Source: an uncultured Dorea sp. (GTDB taxonomy: Bacteria > Bacillota > Clostridia > Lachnospirales > Lachnospiraceae). From it: 64,000 bases of DNA. Under the pieces are notes generated by a model. It was given only the letters and a program-made list of their open reading frames with translations. It did no database searches and was not told where the DNA came from. How positions within the stretch are numbered: position 1 is the first letter of the stretch; every line of letters starts with the position of its first letter. Shown here piece by piece: positions 24,829 to 33,972 of this stretch. The DNA is taken from positions 216,740 to 280,739 of the forward strand of contig CAJUMF010000001.1 in assembly GCA_910586965.1 (NCBI GenBank). Direction: 5' to 3'. A program made the translations under genes and the position numbers.

Positions 24829-25563
24829 ATGAAGTTACAGCAACTTTTAAGTTATACACGCAGGGCTGTGGATGAATACCAGATGATTGAGGAAGGGGAT
24901 CATATTGCGGTAGGGATTTCCGGGGGAAAGGACAGCCTTACCTTGCTATATGCCTTACAAGGTCTTAGGCGTTTTTATCCGAAACGTTTTGTATTAAGTG
25001 CTGTTACGGTAGATCTGGGATATGAAAAATGTGACTTTACTCCTGTATCTGAACTTTGCAAGGAACTTGAAGTTCCCTATCATATAATAAAGACAGACAT
25101 CGCACACCTTCTGTTTGAGGAGCGTAAAGAAAGCAATCCATGCTCTCTGTGCGCTAAGATGAGAAAGGGAGCATTGAATCAGGCCGTAAAAGGAATCGGA
25201 TGCAATAAAGTTGCATATGCCCACCACAAAGATGATATGATTGAAACGATGCTTCTCAGTATGCTTTTTGAAGGGCGCTTTTACTCTTTTTCTCCAAAAA
25301 CTTATCTGGACCGCATGGATCTGACGGTTATACGCCCTATGATGTTTGTAGATGAAGCAGAGGTGATTGGATTCCGGAATAAATATAAGCTTCCGGTTAT
25401 AATGAGCAGATGTCCGATAGATGGTTATACGAAGCGGCAGTATGCAAAAGAACTGGTACAACAATTAAACAGTGAACATCACGGTGCCAAACAACGGATG
25501 TTCACTGCTATCCTTAACGGCAATATAAAAGGATGGCCGGAACGTACTAAAGCTTCTGGTTAG
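24829..25563 (+). CDS. TtcA-like tRNA 2-thiolation enzyme
   Basis: This 244-residue PP-loop ATP pyrophosphatase has SGGKDSLTLL at about residues 30-39 and a C-x-x-C pair in CSLCAKMRKG near residue 105, as in TtcA and relatives that hold an iron-sulfur cluster and thiolate tRNA C32. Clostridial members of this size are usually annotated as tRNA 2-thiocytidine biosynthesis proteins. Its 3' end overlaps the convergent kinase gene by 17 bp. Confidence 0.8.
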   Translation: MKLQQLLSYTRRAVDEYQMIEEGDHIAVGISGGKDSLTLLYALQGLRRFYPKRFVLSAVTVDLGYEKCDFTPVSELCKELEVPYHIIKTDIAHLLFEERKESNPCSLCAKMRKGALNQAVKGIGCNKVAYAHHKDDMIETMLLSMLFEGRFYSFSPKTYLDRMDLTVIRPMMFVDEAEVIGFRNKYKLPVIMSRCPIDGYTKRQYAKELVQQLNSEHHGAKQRMFTAILNGNIKGWPERTKASG

Positions 25564-26197
25564 TAACACCCTCTCTAAGCTGTACAAGATGTTCGATAAA
25601 CTCAGCAGTTCCATCGATACCTAACATGGAACTGCACACACTTACATCATAGCTTTCGGAAGCGCCCCATTTTTTATTGCTATAGTAATTATAATAGCTT
25701 GCACGCTTCTTATCTGTCTTGACGATCAGTTCCTTGGCCTTTGCGTCTGTGAGGTCATAAATACGCGCAATACGGCGTATCCTGGCATTCATATCAGCAT
25801 GTACGAAAAGCCGGAGTACATTATCGTACTCTTCTAATGCATAATCTGCACATCTGCCGACTAAAATACAGGGACCTTCATCCGCAATCTTCTTAATAGC
25901 GTCAAACTGCGCTAAGAACACTTTATGGTTGATCGGCATATCCGAATAACTTCCTGCCGTATATCCCAGAGAATAAGTATCCATAACCAGGGAGTATAAA
26001 AAGCTGTTCGTCGGTTTTTCGTCATGGGTCTCAAATAATTCTTGACAGATTCCACTTTCTTTAGCGGCACGATCAAGCATTTCCCGGTCGTACAGCTTAA
26101 TACCCAGGTCCTTTGCAACCTTTCTCCCAATCTCCCGTCCGGCGCTTCCAAACTGCCGTCCGATAGTAATAATTGTTTTTGTCTTCGCTTCTGTCAT
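25547..26197 (-). CDS. Cytidylate kinase-like family protein
   Basis: This 216-residue P-loop kinase-like protein has the Walker-A variant GRQFGSAGREIG at the N-terminus followed by KLYDREML, the pattern of the cytidylate-kinase-like family common in gut Firmicutes. It lacks close similarity to true Cmk and its substrate is unknown. GGAG lies before the ATG. The gene stands alone on the minus strand. Confidence 0.75.
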   Translation of the reverse strand: MTEAKTKTIITIGRQFGSAGREIGRKVAKDLGIKLYDREMLDRAAKESGICQELFETHDEKPTNSFLYSLVMDTYSLGYTAGSYSDMPINHKVFLAQFDAIKKIADEGPCILVGRCADYALEEYDNVLRLFVHADMNARIRRIARIYDLTDAKAKELIVKTDKKRASYYNYYSNKKWGASESYDVSVCSSMLGIDGTAEFIEHLVQLREGVTNQKL

Positions 26198-26297
26198 AAA
26201 CGTATCACGCTCCTTTTAATAGCTGATATGCAAATAATCCGCATATAATATGTTATTATATAACAATTTGGCTGAAAAGTACATATTTTTTGATTTT

Positions 26298-27209
26298 TTA
26301 TTTTCTAAGCCTGTTCAACAATCCGGTAAAATATTCTGGAAGAGGGGCATGAAACTCCATGTATTCATCGGTCCTTGGGTGGATAAAACCAAGTGTTTCT
26401 GCATGAAGAGTCTGACCGACGAGCTTGGGGAAGGGGCATTTCTTAGGCCCGTACACCGAATCACCGAGCAGAGGATGACCGACACTTGCCATATGGACCC
26501 GAATCTGATGGGTCCTTCCCGTTTCCAGCCTGCACTGGATATACGTAAATGCTCCGAAGCGCTCCAACACTTGATAATGAGTCACTGCCTCTCTCCCATT
26601 TTTACACAGAGTGCTCATCTTCTTACGTTCTGTCGGATGCCGTCCAATGGGAGCGTCAATACAACCGCTGTCTTCCTTCAGGACACCATGAACGATAGCC
26701 TTGTAAACTCTTTGGATGGAATGTTCCTTTAATTGTGCAGAAAGAGACTGATGTGCCGCATCATTTTTACATACCACAAGAGAGCCCGTCGTATCCATAT
26801 CGATCCGATGTACAATCCCGGGCCGCAAGCTTCCATTAATTCCGGATAGATTGTCCTGACAATGATAAAGAAGTGCATTCACCAGCGTACCCGTGTAATG
26901 ACCCGGCGCCGGATGGACAACCATCTGCTTTGGCTTATTTATGATGATCAGGTCTTGATCTTCATACAGGATATCTAAGGGGATATTCTCAGCAGCAATA
27001 TTCGGCTTTTCCGGTTCGGGAAAAGTGATAGAAACTAAATCACCAAAATTAAGCCTGTAACTTGCTTTGACAGGCTTGTCATTGACTTTTACATATTGCT
27101 CTTTAATCAGCTTTTGCAGAAAAGACCGGGAACGGTCGGAAAGTTCATCCGAGAGAAACTTGTCAATCCGCTCTCCTGCCTCATCTTCCACTGCAATCCG
27201 TTCATCCAA
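26298..27209 (-). CDS. rluD: RluD-family 23S rRNA pseudouridine synthase
   Basis: This 303-residue protein has an N-terminal S4 RNA-binding domain (about 12-75, DKFLSDELSDRSRSFLQKLI) and a catalytic domain with the aspartate in HRIDMDTTGSLVV. It follows lspA, as in many Firmicutes (ylyB in Bacillus). The exact uridine targets are not predictable. Confidence 0.92.
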   Translation of the reverse strand: MDERIAVEDEAGERIDKFLSDELSDRSRSFLQKLIKEQYVKVNDKPVKASYRLNFGDLVSITFPEPEKPNIAAENIPLDILYEDQDLIIINKPKQMVVHPAPGHYTGTLVNALLYHCQDNLSGINGSLRPGIVHRIDMDTTGSLVVCKNDAAHQSLSAQLKEHSIQRVYKAIVHGVLKEDSGCIDAPIGRHPTERKKMSTLCKNGREAVTHYQVLERFGAFTYIQCRLETGRTHQIRVHMASVGHPLLGDSVYGPKKCPFPKLVGQTLHAETLGFIHPRTDEYMEFHAPLPEYFTGLLNRLRK

Positions 27210-27219
27210 ATTTATTCAC

Positions 27220-27771
27220 CTACACTTTTTCAGTACCGCAATCGGATCCTTCTCTCTGGCCGCGATATATACGCTCAATCTCCTCTTCCTTGTAATAGAA
27301 AAGTAATAAAACAGCCAGAACTGATGTGGCAACAGTTACATAGATATCAGCCACATTAAATATCGGGAAATGGATCAGCTTAAAGTATAAAAAATCGACA
27401 ACAAATCGCTGAGTTACCCGATCAATACAGTTTCCGACTGCTCCTGCCATAATGAATACTGCACAGGCCCGCAGCGGAAAATATCTTTGATTCATGGGAA
27501 CTTTTGTATAAAACCACACGATCACGAGGCAGATAAATACAACACTGATGAAAAAAAAGAATTGCTGATTCTGAAACAGACCGAAAGCTGCTCCTCTATT
27601 TTCCAAATACTGCAATTCAAATACACCTTCCAGGAGTACAAAGGGCTTTTGGCCTTTTAGACAGGCAGATGCCAGATATTTTGTAAATTGATCCAACAAA
27701 ACGCCCAGGCTGACCAGTACTACTGCTGCTATATAATGCCCAATCCGCTTTCTTTTGTCTACAGACTTCAT
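27220..27771 (-). CDS. lspA: Lipoprotein signal peptidase
   Basis: This 183-residue protein has four membrane spans. The two catalytic aspartates are in GNCIDRV and FNVADIYV, with the conserved LENRGAAFG motif. It cleaves prolipoproteins such as the one at 1776-2414. It lies between ylmH and rluD. Confidence 0.96.
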   Translation of the reverse strand: MKSVDKRKRIGHYIAAVVLVSLGVLLDQFTKYLASACLKGQKPFVLLEGVFELQYLENRGAAFGLFQNQQFFFFISVVFICLVIVWFYTKVPMNQRYFPLRACAVFIMAGAVGNCIDRVTQRFVVDFLYFKLIHFPIFNVADIYVTVATSVLAVLLLFYYKEEEIERIYRGQREGSDCGTEKV

Positions 27772-27797
27772 ATTTGCAAATCCTCACTCATTATTTA

Positions 27798-28556
27798 TTA
27801 TATATATTTTCTGACAGAGACATAATACCGCCCTTTTTTTGTCTCAGATAAAATTCCTTCATAGGAAATCCTCCCCAATCCACGGACAGATATGAGATTT
27901 CCTTTCTCCAGACGGTAACCATTGCTGGTAATAAGCTTTCCATTGACAAACACTTTTCCTGCCGTGATATATGCCGTAAGTTTACTTCGCGACATCGGAA
28001 ATGCCACAGATAATATCGTGTCAAGACGCACAGATGGAACGGTTCCTTTAAGCTCTGTGAATACCGGCGTATATGTGATGTCCTTCCTCCCATCCTTTCT
28101 GACACACTGTACAGCCGTATGCTTGATCCGTATCAGATTATGGATGATATAATCTGCAATCTCTTCACACACAAAGATAATCGCCTCCCCGTCTTTGACA
28201 ACAATATCTCCGAACTTAGAACGTTCAACACCTAAATTCATCACCGAACCAAGGTAATCCCGATGAGAAAGTTCTTCTGCAAACCGGACATTTAACGGAC
28301 GGATAACAACCGCCTGAATGGGATATTCATATTCATACAAAAGAGCATCAGGTTGAAATGCTATCATCTGACGCTCTGCTAAATCATAGCCCCCAAAAGC
28401 ATAATACCCTGACGGAAACAGCTCTTTAGGTGTTGTATGAAGTATATGAAGTTCATTCAGATTTAAAAAATCTGAAAAAGTCACTATATCTCTCTGATAA
28501 GATTGATTGGACAGATCAATCAGGCGTTTCCTCAACATCATTTCTTCTTTATTCAT
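27798..28556 (-). CDS. ylmH: YlmH S4-domain RNA-binding protein
   Basis: This 252-residue protein starts MNKEEMMLRKRLIDLSNQSY and has a C-terminal S4 domain (about 180-240: RLDTILSVAFPMSRSKLTAYI, GKVFVNGKLI). It belongs to the YlmH family of the division cluster, which binds stalled large-subunit complexes in ribosome rescue. It follows sepF. Confidence 0.9.
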   Translation of the reverse strand: MNKEEMMLRKRLIDLSNQSYQRDIVTFSDFLNLNELHILHTTPKELFPSGYYAFGGYDLAERQMIAFQPDALLYEYEYPIQAVVIRPLNVRFAEELSHRDYLGSVMNLGVERSKFGDIVVKDGEAIIFVCEEIADYIIHNLIRIKHTAVQCVRKDGRKDITYTPVFTELKGTVPSVRLDTILSVAFPMSRSKLTAYITAGKVFVNGKLITSNGYRLEKGNLISVRGLGRISYEGILSETKKGRYYVSVRKYI

Positions 28557-28570
28557 ACATCTGAAAGCCT

Positions 28571-29110
28571 CTAAAATCTTGAGCGCATAGAAGAAGCGTC
28601 AAAGGAAGTATTCAAAAGATCCTGCAGGTCTCCCGATATATCTACATTTGTCGGAGTGACTAAAAAGATATAGTTAGAAATCTTCTGAAGATTTCCGTCA
28701 ATGGCATAGGTAGCGCCGGAAGTAAAGTCAATGATCCTTTGAGCTATCTCCAGATCTAATCCTTCAAGGTTCAGTATCACAGTGCGCCCGCTGAGAAGCG
28801 TCTCTGTAATCTCGCGTGAGTCCTCAACAGAAGTCGGCTTCACGACACATACCTCCATGCTGGCACTGTTTCTTCTTGCCGGCTGACGCATCGGTGTTAC
28901 CTTGCTGTTTGCACGTGAACTTCCCTTTGACCTCGGAGCAACCTCGTAGGATTCTTCCTCTTCGTCATCGTAAGATTTATTTCTATTAAAAAAGCCTTTT
29001 TTGGGCTTTTCTTCATATTCATCTTCATATTCGTCATCATAGAAATCATCGTAATCATCTTCTTCATCACTTAATTTCATGATGTCCAAGAACTTGTCTA
29101 ACACTCCCAT
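28571..29110 (-). CDS. sepF: Cell division protein SepF
   Basis: This 179-residue protein has an N-terminal membrane-binding amphipathic helix (MGVLDKFLDIMKL), an acidic, low-complexity linker (about 15-75) and a C-terminal SepF fold (VILNLEGLDLEIAQRIIDF, SGATYAIDGNLQKIS). SepF tethers FtsZ to the membrane. Confidence 0.95.
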   Translation of the reverse strand: MGVLDKFLDIMKLSDEEDDYDDFYDDEYEDEYEEKPKKGFFNRNKSYDDEEEESYEVAPRSKGSSRANSKVTPMRQPARRNSASMEVCVVKPTSVEDSREITETLLSGRTVILNLEGLDLEIAQRIIDFTSGATYAIDGNLQKISNYIFLVTPTNVDISGDLQDLLNTSFDASSMRSRF

Positions 29111-29135
29111 ATTTTAAAACTCTCCTATCTTATGT

Positions 29136-29831
29136 TTATACATGCGTATAATCACGTTGTCCGAAGATTCCGGTTCCAACGCGAATTATTGTTGCCCCTT
29201 CTTCTATGGCAACCTCATAGTCGTTAGTCATACCCATAGAAATTAAACCCATATTAACATTATCAATGTTTTTGCTGGCAATGTCAACAGACAATTTGCG
29301 TAAACGGGCAAAAACGGTACGATTTTCTTCGGCATTTTCCACAAATGGAGCAATCGTCATAAGACCAAGCACCTGAATATTAGAAAAATGTGATATCTCA
29401 TTGATCAAAGGTTCTAATTCCTCCGGGCGAACGCCAAATTTACTATCCTCTCCTGCTACATTGACCTCAATTAAAATATTGGCAGTCAGATTATGCTTTT
29501 TCGCTTCCTTGTCTATTGTCTCGGCAAGACGCAGCGAATCTACAGAATGGATCAGGTCTACCTTATCAATGATATATTTTACTTTATTGCGCTGTAAATG
29601 TCCGATCATATGCCAGTGGATATCTTTAGGCAATGCCTCATATTTGTCCACAAGCTCCTGTACTTTATTCTCTCCAAATACCCTGACTCCCATGTCGTAG
29701 GCCTGTTGCAATGTTTCTACAGGCTTTGTCTTGCTCACTGCAATTAATGTGACATCTTCCCGGCTGCGGCCGGAACGCTTACAAGCAGCATTAATCTTTT
29801 CTTCAACCCCTCTTAAATTCTCTTTTAACAT
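29136..29831 (-). CDS. yggS: YggS-family PLP-binding protein
   Basis: This 231-residue single-domain alanine-racemase-fold protein has the PLP lysine in LIAVSKTKP, plus HWHMIGHLQRNK and the closing GLISMGMTNDYEVAI and TIIRVGTGIFG. It controls PLP homeostasis. ATG 29831 with GAGTTC before it is preferred over an in-frame codon at 29855, which lies inside the end of the upstream gene. Known as ylmE in this cluster. Confidence 0.94.
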   Translation of the reverse strand: MLKENLRGVEEKINAACKRSGRSREDVTLIAVSKTKPVETLQQAYDMGVRVFGENKVQELVDKYEALPKDIHWHMIGHLQRNKVKYIIDKVDLIHSVDSLRLAETIDKEAKKHNLTANILIEVNVAGEDSKFGVRPEELEPLINEISHFSNIQVLGLMTIAPFVENAEENRTVFARLRKLSVDIASKNIDNVNMGLISMGMTNDYEVAIEEGATIIRVGTGIFGQRDYTHV

Positions 29832-29841
29832 AATGAACTCC

Positions 29842-31227
29842 TTAAAATACAACACTGTTTTCTGTTACAGTCTCACCGTCAAGAGCAATGTGGTCATAGT
29901 TTGTAAGGCTGTAATTATTTCCTGCCTTTACAATGTAATATTCATCACTCTCACAAAGAATCTCTATTTGTTTAAAAACGGCATAGCCTTTATTGATATT
30001 ATAGACACCTTTAAGCTCTTTTGTTGCTTTTAGAGAATAAGTTTCTGAAGATTCCGGCCGCACAAGAGACGCCCCCTCCTCAAAAACCTGCGGATCCAGA
30101 TACACGGTATCATTTTCCTGATTCCAGTAATACACATCAACCTTCTTAAATTCTGCCGTGTCCGTACCCGTATCCACAAGGACTCCTGTGTCTCTGCTGT
30201 TGCCTCCCTGCGTAAGATAATCCTTTGGGACTGTATAAAACTTTTTATTTATGACAGAGGATTTCGGTATCTTGAGCCCTGATTCGTCTTCCAAAATCAG
30301 CTCTACATCCAGATAACGTTCCTTTGCATACCGTATCATAGAAGAATGAAAAGTGAGAAGTCCCAACCTGGAATCACGGGTGCGCACAACCTCCACATCC
30401 GCCCGCTCTGTTTGGTTGTCTTTGGAAAACTTCACCTTCACCCGCTTCATATCTGCCATTTCCTTTGCGGCATCCTCGCTCAGTGAGATGACAAGCGTCC
30501 ATGTATCGCTCGTGATCAATTTGTAAATAGGCATTCCCGGCTTTACAGAGACATTGTTTGCCATCGTCTCGATTTTGTAGTTCTCCTTTGAGAGCATATT
30601 CTCCGAGACATCAGAGACCGTCACTGTCTCAAAGCCGTCAAAAGAATACATAATGATTCCGTCCGATGCCGCCTTGTACACATTCAGCCCATTGTTCTGG
30701 TTCTGGGTAAGCATCTCTTCAAGCTGCGACTGTCTGCTCTGGCTGGATTTGCTTTCTAAAACATTGTTGATATTATCCTTCAGCGTATATACATCCCGAA
30801 ACTGTGCATCATCCGAATTGTCGCTGAAAGATTGTATCTTTAAAAGCAGGGCTGCCTGCTCGTCCGCAGAAAGAGCCTCCTGTTCGGTAGAGCCTGTCTC
30901 GCGGAAATTGAGTTTCTGGCCGGAAAGAGTATAGACATCGGTCCGCGCTCCCACCTTGCTCCCCTCCGGGCTAAAGTAATTAATATATCCGTCCGCTTCC
31001 GAAGCAACTACCGTCTCGTCTCGGATGATAAGCCCTGTATACGCTGTATCTCTCAGGATCGAACCCTCCCGCACTTCATATACAGAAATATGCTTGCTTG
31101 TAAGATATGTAAAGATTGTAACGATCAGATAGATCAAAATAATACCGAAAATGGCATTCCCTATGTTAAAATGTGGTTTTTTACGGTACGTCTGTATATT
31201 TGTCAAATTATTATCTGCCAAAATCAT
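29842..31227 (-). CDS. HlyD-like membrane-anchored adaptor
   Basis: This 461-residue protein has one N-terminal membrane span (about 24-44), a split lipoyl/barrel-sandwich motif (SILRDTAYTGLIIRDETVVASEADGY with the return strand GIIMYSFDGFE), and a long helical middle. It lacks an ATPase or permease partner. It forms a block with yggS and sepF, so a role in division or envelope assembly is more likely than export. It overlaps the radical SAM gene by 4 bp. Confidence 0.7.
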   Translation of the reverse strand: MILADNNLTNIQTYRKKPHFNIGNAIFGIILIYLIVTIFTYLTSKHISVYEVREGSILRDTAYTGLIIRDETVVASEADGYINYFSPEGSKVGARTDVYTLSGQKLNFRETGSTEQEALSADEQAALLLKIQSFSDNSDDAQFRDVYTLKDNINNVLESKSSQSRQSQLEEMLTQNQNNGLNVYKAASDGIIMYSFDGFETVTVSDVSENMLSKENYKIETMANNVSVKPGMPIYKLITSDTWTLVISLSEDAAKEMADMKRVKVKFSKDNQTERADVEVVRTRDSRLGLLTFHSSMIRYAKERYLDVELILEDESGLKIPKSSVINKKFYTVPKDYLTQGGNSRDTGVLVDTGTDTAEFKKVDVYYWNQENDTVYLDPQVFEEGASLVRPESSETYSLKATKELKGVYNINKGYAVFKQIEILCESDEYYIVKAGNNYSLTNYDHIALDGETVTENSVVF

Positions 31228-32183
31228 ACCCCCTGTATCTTATCTAATGCTGCCCCGCCAAGGTAATTGAACTTTTTCCCCTGGTAGCTTTTCTCGGTAT
31301 CCATATATTCTAAAAGCTCATCTCTTAGCGCCCACCAGCTTTTTCCCCAGTTTGAAAAAACAGCATCTTTTTCCGGTACGCGGGAAAACAATCGCTCCAC
31401 AACAATATCCGGAGACAGATTTTCCAAAAAAACAGCTACTCTTCGAATATACTCCTCTTTTGAACATATGGATATTTTGCCATTTTCAAACTCCTCACAC
31501 AACCTTGTGTTTTTGGCCACATACAATGAGTGGAGCTTTACAGCATCCGTCCGAAGTGCTGACACCACTCTCGCCGTCTCCACACAATCTATCCTGTCAT
31601 CCCCAGGAAGATTTAAGATGACATGAGTGCAGATTTCAAATCCATATTCACGAATAAGAAGTACTGCATCGATATATTCTGCAAGCCCGTGACCTCTGCT
31701 GACACTGGAAAGCGTATGATAATTCACAGTCTGCAGGCCTAGTTCAATCGTAATATCCAACTGATACCTGCGGGAGGCTTCTTTTAAGACTTCCATGTAT
31801 TCCCTACGGATACAGTCAGGTCTTGTGGACACACTGACCGCTACTATATCCGGTACTTCCGACGCTTCTACTACATAATGCTTAAAATCCCGGACAGGAA
31901 GAAACGTATTGGTATAATTTTGAAAATATGCAATAAACTTGTGGGCATGATATCTGGATCCAATGTAAAACTTCGTGTGTTCGAGCTGTTCTTTCACAGA
32001 GATGGCAGCGTTCATTGCCTCAAATCCTGTTCCGCATCCGGCACAGAAACTGCATCCATGATTCCCGTCTGCCCGATTGGGGCAGCTTACAGGAAGATTC
32101 ACAGGAAGCTTATATACTTTTTCTCCGTACTTGCTTTTCAGATAATCAGAATATGTATAATAAAATCTCTGATTGTTTTTCAT
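31224..32183 (-). CDS. Radical SAM protein, YhcC/TIGR01212 type
   Basis: This 319-residue protein has the cysteine cluster CPNRADGNHGCSFC (with a further AGCGTGF) near residues 34-50, then SVSTRPDC and IELGLQTVN, the TIGR01212 hallmarks. It is an iron-sulfur enzyme of unclear substrate, related to the Elp3 group. Its stop overlaps the HlyD-like start. Confidence 0.85.
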   Translation of the reverse strand: MKNNQRFYYTYSDYLKSKYGEKVYKLPVNLPVSCPNRADGNHGCSFCAGCGTGFEAMNAAISVKEQLEHTKFYIGSRYHAHKFIAYFQNYTNTFLPVRDFKHYVVEASEVPDIVAVSVSTRPDCIRREYMEVLKEASRRYQLDITIELGLQTVNYHTLSSVSRGHGLAEYIDAVLLIREYGFEICTHVILNLPGDDRIDCVETARVVSALRTDAVKLHSLYVAKNTRLCEEFENGKISICSKEEYIRRVAVFLENLSPDIVVERLFSRVPEKDAVFSNWGKSWWALRDELLEYMDTEKSYQGKKFNYLGGAALDKIQGV

Positions 32184-32259
32184 AAATTTTCCTTTTTATG
32201 TATAATAAAATCTTTACTGTGCCATACTAAGTCCAGTATAAAAAAAGGAGGCGTTTAAT

Positions 32260-32472
32260 ATGAAATGGTTTGATAATACGGCGCTAACACTTGTCATTGT
32301 CGGTGCAGTCAACTGGTTATTAGTCGGAATCTTCCGTTTTGATCTGGTTGCATTCTTATTCGGAAACCTGTCATGGTTCTCACGTATCGTCTACGCAATT
32401 GTAGGACTATGCGGACTATACCTGATCAGTCTCTATGGACGAATCGGCAGTACCTCTGAAATGCAATCCTAG
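32260..32472 (+). CDS. DUF378 membrane protein
   Basis: This 70-residue protein has two membrane spans and the pattern ALTLVIVGAVNWLLVGIF and VGLCGLYLI, typical of DUF378. Function unknown. AAAGGAGG lies before the ATG. It is a single gene, convergent with the carboxypeptidase operon. Confidence 0.9.
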   Translation: MKWFDNTALTLVIVGAVNWLLVGIFRFDLVAFLFGNLSWFSRIVYAIVGLCGLYLISLYGRIGSTSEMQS

Positions 32473-32507
32473 AAAAAAATCGGATGTCATCAGATATTGC
32501 AATAAAC

Positions 32508-32540
32508 AGGGGGAATCCAAAATGAAAAAGGAGCCCCCCT
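32508..32540. terminator. Likely bidirectional terminator
   Basis: AGGGGG (32508-32513) pairs with CCCCCT at about 32535-32540, with TCC/GGA inside, between two convergent genes. T-runs are short on both sides. Confidence 0.5.
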
Positions 32541-32541
32541 T

Positions 32542-33603
32542 CTATTGAACATCAGAAATCCCTTCGATCAACGCTGTCATATCCCGATACAGAATTTCCT
32601 TTGTCTTCGCTCCCATAACAATCGATATAAAAGGATTCCCGCTGTCAGACTCATCCAAAAGGATCAAACAGTTCCCGGCACTTAAGGTCGTCCCTGTCTT
32701 ACCACCGATTATTTTTCCGCTTTTGGGCAGATCTGCCTCACCAAGTGCATAGTAATTGGTTGGTTCCCACTTTACAGAAGCATCGCTTCCATCTGCCCTT
32801 TTTATATTCGCGGTATAAGAATCTGCCTCTATGATCTCCATAAACTTTTCATGTTTCATACATTCATTAAAAATCAGATACATATCGTAAGCAGTCGTAT
32901 AATGGCTTTCATTATGAAGTCCGTTTGAATTCACAAAATGAGAACCTGTTGCCATAATTTCCTCTGCTTTCTTGTTCATCAGCTCCGCAAACTCCGCTTC
33001 CGTTTTGCTTATATGCTCGGCAATCGCCACAGCATTATCATTGCCGGAATAAACTAAAAGTCCATAAAGCAGACTTTCAAGAGAAAGCTGATCCCCCTCC
33101 TGAATTCCACATACTTGTTCGTCAGCCGCAAATGATCTGGCGTCCGCATTTTTGGACACTACAACAGTCTCAGAAAGGTCTGTGCCGCTGTCAAAAACCA
33201 CCAGTGCAGTCATCAGCTTTGTCAGACTGGCAGGATACATTCTCTCATATATATTATATGCAAAGTCAGCCTTTCTGCCTTCCAGGTCAAAAAGACCTCC
33301 GGCCTGAAAAGTATTCTTATCAGGTGCCCCGTTCATGTCTACATTCTCTGCCGAGACACACAAATCAGCCGAATACAAATCTCCCTTATAAAGAGCTTTA
33401 TTATAATGGGAAGATTCGTATTCAGCTACTAAATATTGTTCTTTTGAATGATTTATCAAGTAGTAGATACCCGCCGCCGCAATACACTGCAAAATAAGGA
33501 AGAGGACCATGATACGGACAATACGGTTCCTCCTTCTGCGGGCCTTTAAATATCTTTTTGATTTACCGGTACATCTCACGCCAATCCAAGTCTCCTCTGT
33601 CAA
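32542..33603 (-). CDS. D-alanyl-D-alanine carboxypeptidase (peptidase S11)
   Basis: This 353-residue protein has one N-terminal membrane span (about 29-50), not a cleaved signal peptide. The active-site set is complete: SLTK (126-129), SGN (186-188) and KTGT (302-305). It trims the terminal D-Ala of peptidoglycan stem peptides. It lacks the C-terminal amphipathic helix of DacA, so it is anchored by its N-terminus. The start overlaps the mgsA-like end by 41 bp; an internal start would remove the overlap but also part of the basic N-terminus. Confidence 0.88.
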   Translation of the reverse strand: MTEETWIGVRCTGKSKRYLKARRRRNRIVRIMVLFLILQCIAAAGIYYLINHSKEQYLVAEYESSHYNKALYKGDLYSADLCVSAENVDMNGAPDKNTFQAGGLFDLEGRKADFAYNIYERMYPASLTKLMTALVVFDSGTDLSETVVVSKNADARSFAADEQVCGIQEGDQLSLESLLYGLLVYSGNDNAVAIAEHISKTEAEFAELMNKKAEEIMATGSHFVNSNGLHNESHYTTAYDMYLIFNECMKHEKFMEIIEADSYTANIKRADGSDASVKWEPTNYYALGEADLPKSGKIIGGKTGTTLSAGNCLILLDESDSGNPFISIVMGAKTKEILYRDMTALIEGISDVQ

Positions 33604-33967
33604 TTGCCAGTATTACTAGTTCCGCTGTGGCAAGATTCGTAGCCATCGGAATATTATAAGTGTCACATAGACGAATCACATCATTCACATCCGGCTCATG
33701 AGGCTTGGGATTTGATGGCTCGCGCAGGAATATCAGCGCATCGATATCATTCTGGGCAATCTGAGCTCCAAGCTGCTGTTTCCCGCCTAAAGGTCCTGCC
33801 AAGTATTTATGGATATTCAGATTCGTAACTTCTTCAATTAACCTTCCTGTCGTACCTGTGGCGTATAAATTGTGCTTGCTCAATATCCCTCTGTATGCGA
33901 TACAGAAATTCTGCATCAGAGTCTTTTTTGAATCATGTGCAATCAAACCAATGTTCATATATTTCAC
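33563..33967 (-). CDS. mgsA: Methylglyoxal synthase-like protein
   Basis: This 134-residue protein matches MgsA over its length: LIAHDSKK (D12), YATGTTGRLI (35-44), AGPLGGKQQLGA (57-68), FLREP and PHEPDV (H90, D93). MgsA turns dihydroxyacetone phosphate into methylglyoxal. Compared with E. coli MgsA, the position of the catalytic D71 (GGDQQ) is K63 here, and D91 is E83. H98 and D101 are kept. Activity is therefore uncertain. It sits between rodA and the carboxypeptidase in the wall operon, a common place for it in Clostridia. Confidence 0.8.
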   Translation of the reverse strand: MKYMNIGLIAHDSKKTLMQNFCIAYRGILSKHNLYATGTTGRLIEEVTNLNIHKYLAGPLGGKQQLGAQIAQNDIDALIFLREPSNPKPHEPDVNDVIRLCDTYNIPMATNLATAELVILAIDRGDLDWREMYR

Positions 33968-33972
33968 GCTCC

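Noticed and set aside
26243..26261. Inverted repeat upstream of the cytidylate-kinase-like gene
   Set aside because: ATATAAT/ATTATAT arms are pure AT and likely just promoter-region composition.
29842..31227. Type I secretion system
   Set aside because: Only the adaptor-like protein is present; no ABC exporter or outer-membrane partner, and the host appears Gram-positive.
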